From assembly GCA_920105625.2 (NCBI GenBank), contig OV050030.1, positions 212,644,325-212,708,324 of the forward strand: a DNA stretch of 64,000 nucleotides, written 5' to 3'. A model generated the notes under the pieces. That model was not told where the DNA came from and made no database searches. It was given only the letters and a program-made list of their open reading frames with translations. The DNA is from Clusia tigrina (Eukaryota; Arthropoda; Insecta; Diptera; Clusiidae). Below, one piece after another: positions 52,629 to 62,979 of the stretch. The translations under genes were made by a program, and so were the position numbers. How positions within the stretch are numbered: position 1 is the stretch's first letter; each line of letters starts with the position of its first letter.

Positions 52629-55600
52629 ATGCTACCCTTGAGTCCCAAATCAAACACTGATCAAACTTCAAATGGCCCTAACTTCTATACGGTGCGTCCC
52701 ATACCTATCAAAGTTTGCAAGAATCAAATGCTTGTAACTTTTTACTGGAGCTTAATAAAATCTTGAAATTTTGCGACAATAAAGTACTCGAGCCTCTTAT
52801 CAATTTAAGCTATCGCTCATAGCTATGCTACCCTTGAGTCCCAAATCAAACACTGATAAAACTTCAAATGGCCCTAACTTCTATACGGTGCGTCCTATAC
52901 CTATCAAAGTTTGCAACTATCAAATGCTTGCAACTTTTTACTGGAGCGTCATAAAACCTTGAAATTTGGTGACAATAAAGTACTCGAGCCTCTTATCAAT
53001 TTAAGCTATCGCTCATAGCTGTGCTACCCTTGTGTCCCAAATCAAACACTGATAAAACTTCAAATGGCCCTAACTTCTATACGGTGCGTCCTATACCTAT
53101 CAAAGTTTGCAACAATCAAATGCTTGTAACTTTTTACTGGAGCGTCATAAAATCTTGAAATGTTGTGACAATAAAGTACTCGAGCCTCTTGTAAATTTAA
53201 GCTATCGCGCATAGCTATGCTACCCTTGAGTCCCAAATCAACCAATGCTAAAACTTCAAATGGCCCTAACGGTGCGTCCTATACCTATCAAAGTTTGCAA
53301 CAATCAAATGCTTGTAACTTTTTACTGGAGCGTCATAAAATCTTGAAATTTTGTGACAATAAAGTACTCGAGCCTCTTATCAATTTAAGCTATCGCTCAT
53401 AGCTATGCTACCCTTGTGTCCCAAATCAAACACTGATAAAACTTCAAATGGCCCTAACTTCTATACGGTGCGTCCTATACCTATCAAAGTTTGCAACAAT
53501 CAAATGCTTGTAACTTTTTACTGGAGCGTCATAAAATCTTGAAATTTGGTGACAAATAAGTACTCGAGCCTCTTATCAATTTAAGCTATCGCTCATAGCT
53601 GTGCTACCCTTGTGTCCCAAATCAAACACTGATAAAACTTCAAATGGCCCTAACTTCTATACGGTGCGTCCTATACCTATCAAAGTTTGCAACAATCAAA
53701 TGCTTGTAACTTTTTACTGGAGCTTAATAAAATATTGAAATTTTGCGACAATAAAATACTCGAGCCTCTTATCAATTTAAGCTATCGCTCATAGCTGTGC
53801 TACCCTTGTGTCCCAAATCAAACACTGATAAAACTTCAAATGGCCGTAACTTCTATACGGTGCGTCCTATACCTATCAAAGTTTGCAACGATCAAATGCT
53901 TGCAACTTTTTACTGGAGCGTCATAAAACCTTGAAATTTGGTGACAATAAAGTACTCGAGCCTCTTATCAATTTAAGTTATCGCTCATAGCTGTGCTACC
54001 CTTGAGTCCCAAATCAAACACTGATAAAACTTCAAATGGCCCTTACTTCTATACGGTGCGTCCTATACCTATCAAAGTTTGCAACAATCAAATGCTTGTA
54101 ACTTTTTACTGGAGCTTCATTAAATTTTGAAATTTTTTGAAAATAAAATACTTGAGCCTCTTATCAATTTAAGCTATCGCTCATAGCTGTGCTACCCTTG
54201 AGTCCCAAATCAAACACTGATAAAACTTCAAATGGCCCTAACTTCTATACGGTGCGTCCTACACCTATCAAAGTTTGCAAGGATCAAATGCTTGCAACTT
54301 TTTACTGGAGCGTCATAAATCCTTGAAATTTGGTGACAATAAAGTACTCGAGCCTCTTATCAATTTAAGCTATCGCTCATAGCTATGCTACCCTTGAGTC
54401 CCAAATCAAACACTGATAAAACTTCAAATGGCCCTAACTTCTATACGGTGCGTCCTATACCTATCAAAGTTTGCAACGATCAAATGCTTGCAACTTTTTA
54501 CTGGAGCGTCATAAAACCTTGAAATTTGGTGACAATAAAGTACTCGAGCCTCTTATCAATTTAAGCTATCGCTCATAGCTGTGCTACCCTTCAGTCCCAA
54601 ATCAAACACTGATAAAACTTCAAATGGCCCTAACTTCTATACGGTGCGTCCTATACCTATCAAAGTTTGCAACAATCAAATGCTTGTAACTTTTTACTGG
54701 AGCTTAATAAAATCTTGAAATTTTGCGACAATAAAGTACTCGAGCCTCTTATCAATTTAAGCTATCGCTCATAGCTATGCTACCCTTGAGTCGCAAATCA
54801 AACACTGATAAAACTTCAAATGGCCCTAACTTCTATACGGTGCGTCCCATACCTATCAAAGTTTGCAAGAATCAAATGCTTGCAACTTTTTACTGGAGCG
54901 TCATAAAACCTTGAAATTTGGTGACAATAAAGTACTCGAGCCTCTTATCAATTTAAGCTATCGCTCATAGCTGTGCTACCCTTGTGTCCCAAATCAAACA
55001 CTGATAAAACTTCAAATGGCCCTAACTTCTATACGGTGCGTCCTATACCTATCAAAGTTTGCAACAATCAAATGCTTGTAACTTTTTACTGGAGCGTCAT
55101 AAAATCTTGAAATTTTGCGGCAATAAAGTACACGAGCCTCTTATCAATTTAAGCTATCGCTCATAGCTTTGCTACCCTTGTGTCCCAAATCAAACACTGA
55201 TAAAACTTCAAATGGCCCTAACTTCTATACGGTGCGTCCTATACCTATCAAAGTTTGCAACAATCAAATGCTTGTAACTTTTTACTGGAGCGTCATAAAA
55301 TCTTGAAATTTGGTGACAATAAAGTACTCGAGCCTCTTATCAATTTAAGCTATCGCTCATAGCTGTGCTACCCTTGAGTCAAACTTCAAATGGCCCTAAC
55401 TTCTATACGGTGCGTCCCATACCTATCAATGTTTTGAACAATCAAATGCTTGTAACTTTTTACTGGAGCTTAATAAAATCTTGAAATTTTGCGACAATAA
55501 AGTACTCGAGCCTCTTATCAATTTAAGCTATCGCTCATAGCTGTGCTACCCTTGAGTCCCAAATTAAACACTGATAAAACTTTAAATGGCCCTAACTTCT

Positions 55601-55934
55601 ATACAGTGCGTCCTACACTCATCAAATTTTGCAAGGATCAAATGCTTGCAACTTCTTACTGGAGCGTCATAAATCCTTGAAATTTGGTGACAATAAAGTA
55701 CTCGAGCCTCTTATCAATTTAAGCTATCGCTCATAGCTGTGCTACCCTTGAGTCCCAAATCAAACACTGATAAAACTTCAAATGGCCCTAACTTCTATAC
55801 GGTGCGTCCTATACCTATCAAAGTTTGCAATAATCAAATGCTTGTAACTTTTTACTGGAGCGTCATAAATCCTTGAAATTTGGTGACAATAAAGTACTCG
55901 AGCCTCTTATCAATTTAAGCTATCGCTCATAGCT
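52629..55934. repeat. HOR-G copy 1 (17 monomers, 3306 bp)
   Basis: Matches 55935-59240 at an exact 3306-bp offset: short monomers 53217 and 56523, the ACAAATAAG variant at 53550 and 56856, ATATTGAAATT near 53732 and 57038, AAATGGCCGTAAC near 53839 and 57145, CCTTCAGTCC at 54588 and 57894, and 178-bp units at 55365 and 55542+3129=58671. The length is explained by 15 long units, one 188 and one 178. The unit at 53993 is locally degraded (TTCATTAAATTTTG and TTTTTTGAAAATAAAATAC) where the partner at 57299 is intact. Confidence 0.88.
55365..55542. repeat. 178-bp monomer, second copy of the deletion lineage
   Basis: Same 18-bp deletion and the same ATCAATGTTTTGAAC word as 49911, so it is related by descent and not a repeat event. 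It starts GTGCTACCC whereas 49911 starts ATGCTACCC. Confidence 0.9.
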
Positions 55935-58900
55935 ATGCTACCCTTGAGTCCCAAATCAAACACTGATCAAACTTCAAATGGCCCTAACTTCTATACGGTG
56001 CGTCCCATACCTATCAAAGTTTGCAAGAATCAAATGCTTGTAACTTTTTACTGGAGCTTAATAAAATCTTGAAATTTTGCGACAATAAAGTACTCGAGCC
56101 TCTTATCAATTTAAGCTATCGCTCATAGCTATGCTACCCTTGAGTCCCAAATCAAACACTGATAAAACTTCAAATGGCCCTAACTTCTATACGGTGCGTC
56201 CTATACCTATCAAAGTTTGCAACTATCAAATGCTTGCAACTTTTTACTGGAGCGTCATAAAACCTTGAAATTTGGTGACAATAAAGTACTCGAGCCTCTT
56301 ATCAATTTAAGCTATCGCTCATAGCTGTGCTACCCTTGTGTCCCAAATCAAACACTGATAAAACTTCAAATGGCCCTAACTTCTATACGGTGCGTCCTAT
56401 ACCTATCAAAGTTTGCAACAATCAAATGCTTGTAACTTTTTACTGGAGCGTCATAAAATCTTGAAATGTTGTGACAATAAAGTACTCGAGCCTCTTGTAA
56501 ATTTAAGCTATCGCGCATAGCTATGCTACCCTTGAGTCCCAAATCAACCAATGCTAAAACTTCAAATGGCCCTAACGGTGCGTCCTATACCTATCAAAGT
56601 TTGCAACAATCAAATGCTTGTAACTTTTTACTGGAGCGTCATAAAATCTTGAAATTTTGCGACAATAAAGTACTCGAGCCTCTTATCAATTTAAGCTATC
56701 GCTCATAGCTATGCTACCCTTGTGTCCCAAATCAAACACTGATAAAACTTCAAATGGCCCTAACTTCTATACGGTGCGTCCTATACCTATCAAAGTTTGC
56801 AACAATCAAATGCTTGTAACTTTTTACTGGAGCGTCATAAAATCTTGAAATTTGGTGACAAATAAGTACTCGAGCCTCTTATCAATTTAAGCTATCGCTC
56901 ATAGCTGTGCTACCCTTGTGTCCCAAATCAAACACTGATAAAACTTCAAATGGCCCTAACTTCTATACGGTGCGTCCTATACCTATCAAAGTTTGCAACA
57001 ATCAAATGCTTGTAACTTTTTACTGGAGCTTAATAAAATATTGAAATTTTGCGACAATAAAATACTCGAGCCTCTTATCAATTTAAGCTATCGCTCATAG
57101 CTGTGCTACCCTTGTGTCCCAAATCAAACACTGATAAAACTTCAAATGGCCGTAACTTCTATACGGTGCGTCCTATACCTATCAAAGTTTGCAACGATCA
57201 AATGCTTGCAACTTTTTACTGGAGCGTCATAAAACCTTGAAATTTGGTGACAATAAAGTACTCGAGCCTCTTATCAATTTAAGTTATCGCTCATAGCTGT
57301 GCTACCCTTGAGTCCCAAATCAAACACTGATAAAACTTCAAATGGCCCTTACTTCTATACGGTGCGTCCTATACCTATCAAAGTTTGCAACAATCAAATG
57401 CTTGTAACTTTTTACTGGAGCTTAATAAAATCTTGAAATTTTGCGACAATAAAATACTTGAGCCTCTTATCAATTTAAGCTATCGCTCATAGCTGTGCTA
57501 CCCTTGAGTCCCAAATCAAACACTGATAAAACTTCAAATGGCCCTAACTTCTATACGGTGCGTCCTACACCTATCAAAGTTTGCAAGGATCAAATGCTTG
57601 CAACTTTTTACTGGAGCGTCATAAATCCTTGAAATTTGGTGACAATAAAGTACTCGAGCCTCTTATCAATTTAAGCTATCGCTCATAGCTATGCTACCCT
57701 TGAGTCCCAAATCAAACACTGATAAAACTTCAAATGGCCCTAACTTCTATACGGTGCGTCCTATACCTATCAAAGTTTGCAACGATCAAATGCTTGCAAC
57801 TTTTTACTGGAGCGTCATAAAACCTTGAAATTTGGTGACAATAAAGTACTCGAGCCTCTTATCAATTTAAGCTATCGCTCATAGCTGTGCTACCCTTCAG
57901 TCCCAAATCAAACACTGATAAAACTTCAAATGGCCCTAACTTCTATACGGTGCGTCCTACACCTATCAAAGTTTGCAACAATCAAATGCTTGTAACTTTT
58001 TACTGGAGCTTAATAAAATCTTGAAATTTTGCGACAATAAAGTACTCGAGCCTCTTATCAATTTAAGCTATCGCTCATAGCTATGCTACCCTTGAGTCGC
58101 AAATCAAACACTGATAAAACTTCAAATGGCCCTAACTTCTATACGGTGCGTCCCATACCTATCAAAGTTTGCAAGAATCAAATGCTTGCAACTTTTTACT
58201 GGAGCGTCATAAAACCTTGAAATTTGGTGACAATAAAGTACTCGAGCCTCTTATCAATTTAAGCTATCGCTCATAGCTGTGCTACCCTTGTGTCCCAAAT
58301 CAAACACTGATAAAACTTCAAATGGCCCTAACTTCTATACGGTGCGTCCTATACCTATCAAAGTTTGCAACAATCAAATGCTTGTAACTTTTTACTGGAG
58401 CGTCATAAAATCTTGAAATTTTGCGGCAATAAAGTACACGAGCCTCTTATCAATTTAAGCTATCGCTCATAGCTTTGCTACCCTTGTGTCCCAAATCAAA
58501 CACTGATAAAACTTCAAATGGCCCTAACTTCTATACTGTGCGTCCTATACCTATCAAAGTTTGCAACAATCAAATGCTTGTAACTTTTTACTGGAGCGTC
58601 ATAAAATCTTGAAATTTGGTGACAATAAAGTACTCGAGCCTCTTATCAATTTAAGCTATCGCTCATAGCTGTGCTACCCTTGAGTCAAACTTGAAATGGC
58701 CCTAACTTCTATACGGTGCGTCCCATACCTATCAATGTTTTGAACAATCAAATGCTTGTAACTTTTTACTGGAGCTTAATAAAATCTTGAAATTTTGCGA
58801 CAATAAAGTACTCGAGCCTCTTATCAATTTAAGCTATCGCTCATAGCTGTGCTACCCTTGAGTCCCAAATTAAACACTGATAAAACTTTAAATGGCCCTA

Positions 58901-59240
58901 ACTTCTATACAGTGCGTCCTACACTCATCAAATTTTGCAAGGATCAAATGCTTGCAACTTCTTACTGGAGCGTCATAAATCCTTGAAATTTGGTGACAAT
59001 AAAGTACTCGAGCCTCTTATCAATTTAAGCTATCGCTCATAGCTGTGCTACCCTTGAGTCCCAAATCAAACACTGATAAAACTTCAAATGGCCCTAACTT
59101 CTATACGGTGCGTCCTATACCTATCAAAGTTTGCAACAATCAAATGCTTGTAACTTTTTACTGGAGCTTAATAAAATCTTGAAATTTTGCGACAATAAAG
59201 TACTCGAGCCTCTTATCAATTTAAGCTATCGCTCATAGCT
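55935..59240. repeat. HOR-G copy 2 (17 monomers, 3306 bp)
   Basis: Second full copy of the 3306-bp unit. Monomers follow copy 1 one for one up to 58849. The last unit (59045) ends with CTTAATAAAATC and TTTTGCGAC where the partner (55739) has CGTCATAAATCC and TTTGGTGAC. It is therefore a hybrid that returns the order to 59241 (GAGTCGC), a partial third pass through units like 58083-58670. Confidence 0.86.
58671..58848. repeat. 178-bp monomer, third copy of the deletion lineage
   Basis: Lies exactly 3306 bp after 55365, carried along as part of the HOR-G duplication. A private change gives ACTTGAAATGG after the deletion junction. Confidence 0.9.
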
Positions 59241-60024
59241 ATGCTACCCTTGAGTCGCAAATCAAACACTGATAAAACTTCAAATGGCCCTAACTTCCAT
59301 ACGGTGCGTCCCATACCTATCAAAGTTTGCAAGAATCAAATGCTTGCAACTTTTTACTGGAGCGTCATAAAACCTTGAAATTTGGTGACAATAAAGTACT
59401 CGAGCCTCTTATCAATTTAAGCTATCGCTCATAGCTGTGCTACCCTTGTGTCCCAAATCAAACACTGATAAAACTTCAAATGGCCCTAACTTCTATACGG
59501 TGCGTCCTATACCTATCAAAGTTTGCAACAATCAAATGCTTGTAACTTTTTACTGGAGCGTCATAAAATCTTGAAATTTTGCGGCAATAAAGTACACGAG
59601 CCTCTTATCAATTTAAGTTATCGCCCATAGCTATGCTACCCTTGTGTCCCAAATCAAACACTGATAAAATTTCAAATGGCCCTAACTTCTATACGGTGCG
59701 TCCTATACCTATCAAAGTTTGCAACAATCAAATGCTTGTAACTTTTTACTGGAGCGTCATAAAATCTTGAAATTTGGTGACAATAAAGTACTCGAGCCTC
59801 TTATCAATTTAAGCTATCGCTCATAGCTGTGCTAACCTTGTGTCCCAAATCAAACACTGATAAAACTTCAAATGGCCCTAACTTCTATACAGTGCGTCCT
59901 ACACTTATCAAATTTTCCAAGGATCAAATGCTTGCAACTTTTTACTGGAGCGTCATAAATCCTTGAAATTTGGTGACAATAAAGTACTCGAGCCTCTTAT
60001 CAATTTAAGCTATCGCTCATAGCT

Positions 60025-60242
60025 ATGCTACCCTTGAGTCAAACTTCAAATGGCCCTAACTTCTATACGGTGCGTCCCATACCTATCAATGTTTTGAACA
60101 ATCAAATGCTTCCTATACCTATCAAAGTTTGCAACGATCAAATGCTTGCAACTTTTTACTGGACTATACGTCATAAAACCTTGAAATTTGGTGACAATAA
60201 AGTACTCGAGCCTCTTATCAATTTCAGTTATCGCTCATAGCT
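60025..60242. repeat. Chimeric 218-bp monomer with an out-of-register junction
   Basis: The front is the 178-bp type (GAGTCAAACTTC and ATCAATGTTTTGAAC). After AATCAAATGCTT at 60100-60111 it jumps back to CCTATACCTATC, so about 36 bp of the monomer middle is present twice in two variants. Further on, CTGGACTATACGTC replaces CTGGAGCGTC, a net gain of 4 bp using a word (CTATACG) found elsewhere in the monomer. Together -18 +36 +4 gives the observed +22. The back half resembles 50677. Confidence 0.9.
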
Positions 60243-60439
60243 GTGCTACCCTTGAGTCCCAAATCAAACACTGATAAAACTTAAAAATGGCCCTTACTTC
60301 TATACGGTGCGTCCTATACCTATCAAAGTTTGCAACAATCAAATGCTTGTAACTTTTTACTGGAGCTTAATAAAATCTTGAAATTTTGCGACACTAAAAT
60401 ACTCGAGCCTCTTATCAATTTAAGCTATCGCTCATAGCT
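60243..60439. repeat. 197-bp monomer
   Basis: ACTTAAAAATGG replaces ACTTCAAATGG, one base longer. It also has ACACTAAAATAC for ACAATAAAATAC. It directly follows the chimeric monomer. Confidence 0.8.
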
Positions 60440-61419
60440 GTGCTACCCTTGAGTCCCAAATCAAACACTGATAAAACTTCAAATGGCCCTAACTTCTATA
60501 CGGTGCGTCCTACACCTATCAAAGTTTGCAAGGATCAAGTGCTTGCAACTTTTTACTGGAGCGTCATAAAATCTTGAAATTTTGTGACAATAAAGTACTC
60601 GAGCCTCTTATCAATTTAAGCTATCGCTCATAGCTATGCTACCCTTGAGTCCCAAATCAAACACTGATAAAACTTCAAATGGCCCTAACTTCTATACGGT
60701 GCGTCCTACACCTATCAAAGTTTGCAAGGATCAAGTGCTTGCAACTTTTTACTGGAGCGTCATAAAATCTTGAAATTTTGTGACAATAAAGTACTCGAGC
60801 CTCTTATCAATTTAAGCTATCGCTCATAGCTATGCTACCCTTGAGTCCCAAATCAAACACTGATAAAACTTCAAATGGCCCTAACTTCTATACGGTGCGT
60901 CCTATACCTATCAAAGTTTGCAACGATCAAATGCTTGCAAATTTTTACTGGAGCGTCATAAAACCTTGAAATTTGGTGACAATAAAGTACTCGAGCCTCT
61001 TATCAATTTAAGTTATCGCTCATAGCTGTGCTACCCTTGAGTCCCAAATCAAACACTGATAAAACTTCAAATGGCCCTAACTTCTATACGGTGCGTCCTA
61101 TACCTATCAAAGTTTGCAACAATCAAATGCTTGTAACTTTTTACTGCAGCTTAATAAAATCTTGAAATTTTGCGACAATAAAGTACTCGAGCCTCTTATC
61201 AATTTAAGCTATCGCTCATAGCTATGCTACCCTTGAGTCGCAAATCAAACACTGATAAAACTTCAAATGGCCCTAACTTCTATACGGTGCGTCCCATACC
61301 TATCAAAGTTTGCAAGAATCAAATGCTTGCAACTTTTTACTGGAGCGTCATAAAACCTTGAAATTTGGTGACAATAAAGTACTCGAGCCTCTTATCAATT
61401 TAAGCTATCGCTCATAGCT

Positions 61420-62979
61420 GTGCTACCCTTGTGTCCCAAATCAAACACTGATAAAACTTCAAATGGCCCTAACTTCTATACGGTGCGTCCTATACCTATC
61501 AAAGTTTGCAACAATCAAATGCTTGTAACTTTTTACTGGAGCGTCATAAAATCTTGAAATGTTGTGACAATAAAGTACTCGAGCCTCTTGTAAATTTAAG
61601 CTATCGCGCATAGCTATGCTACCCTTGAGTCCCAAATCAACCAATGCTAAAACTTCAAATGGCCCTAACGGTGCGTCCTATACCTATCAAAGTTTGCAAC
61701 AATCAAATGCTTGTAACTTTTTACTGGAGCGTCATAAAATCTTGAAATTTTGCGACAATAAAGTACTCGAGCCTCTTATCAATTTAAGCTATCGCTCATA
61801 GCTATGCTACCCTTGTGTCCCAAATCAAACACTGATAAAACTTCAAATGGCCCTAACTTCTATACGGTGCGTCCTATACCTATCAAAGTTTGCAACAATC
61901 AAATGCTTGTAACTTTTTACTGGAGCGTCATAAAATCTTGAAATTTGGTGACAATAAAGTACTCGAGCCTCTTATCAATTTAAGCTTTCGCTCATAGCTG
62001 TGCTACCCTTGTGTCCCAAATCAAACACTGATAAAACTTCAAATGGCCCTAACTTCTATACAGTGCGTCCTACACTTATCAAATTTTGCAAGGATCAAAT
62101 GCTTGCAACTTTTTACTGGAGCGTCATAAATCCTTGAAATTTGGTGACAATAAAGTACTCGAGCCTCTTATCAATTTAAGCTATCGCTCATAGGTATGCT
62201 ACCCTTGAGTCCCAAATCAAACACTGATCAAACTTTAAATGGCCCTAACTTCTATACGGTGCGTCCCATACCTATCAAAGTTTTGAACAATCAAATGCTT
62301 GTAACTTTTTACTGGAGCTTAATAAAATCTTGAAATTTTGCGACAATAAAGTACTCGAGCCTCTTATCAATTTAAGCTATCGCTCATAGCTGTGCTACCC
62401 TTGAGTCCCAAATTAAACACTGATAAAACTTTAAATGGCCCTAACTTCTATACAGTGCGTCCTACACTTATCAAATTTTGCAAGGATCAAATGCTTGCAA
62501 CTTTTTACTGGAGCGTCATAAATCCTTGAAATTTGGTGACAATAAAGTACTCGAGCCTCTTATCAATTTAAGCTATCGCTCATAGCTATGCTACCCTTGA
62601 GTCCCAAATCAAACACTGATCAAACTTCAAATGGCCCTAACTTCTATACGGTGCGTCCCATACCTATCAAAGTTTGCAAGAATCAAATGCTTGTAACTTT
62701 TTACTGGAGCTTAATAAACTCTTGAAATTTTGCGACAATAAAGTACTCGAGCCTCTTATCAATTTAAGCTATCGCTCATATCTATGCTACCCTTGAGTCC
62801 CAAATCAAACACTGATAAAACTTCAAATGGCCCTAACTTCTATACGGTGCGTCCTATACCTATCAAAGTTTGCAACTATCAAATGCTTGCAACTTTTTAC
62901 TGGAGCGTCATAAAACCTTGAAATTTGGTGACAATAAAGTACTCGAGCCTCTTATCAATTTAAGCTATCGCTCATAGCT
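61420..62979. repeat. HOR-H copy 1 (8 monomers, 1560 bp)
   Basis: Seven long units and one short one (61616). It repeats at an offset of 1560 from 62980. Order: GTGTCCC with AAATGTTGTGAC; short; GTGTCCC with TTTGGTGAC; GTGTCCC with ACAGTGCG; GATCAAAC with GTTTTGAACAATC; AAATTAAACAC; GATCAAAC; GATAAAAC with CAACTATC. It reuses G monomers in a compact order. Confidence 0.86.

Larger units (their letters stand above)
59241..61419. repeat. G-type tail with chimeric monomer (11 units)
   Basis: Units 59241, 59437 and 59633 repeat 58083, 58279 and 58475. From 59829 the order instead follows 49715 onward: 59829 has TTTTCCAAGG like 49715, and 60025 starts like 49911. Units 60440, 60832, 61028 and 61224 match 51265, 51461, 51657 and 51853. 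The units between (50089 to about 50676) are missing, removed at the chimeric monomer 60025-60242. The CAAGTGCTTGC unit is doubled (60440 and 60636). Confidence 0.8.

Noticed and set aside
60025..60240. 71-codon frame
   Set aside because: It exists only because the chimeric monomer there changes phase; it is a rearranged satellite unit, not a gene.
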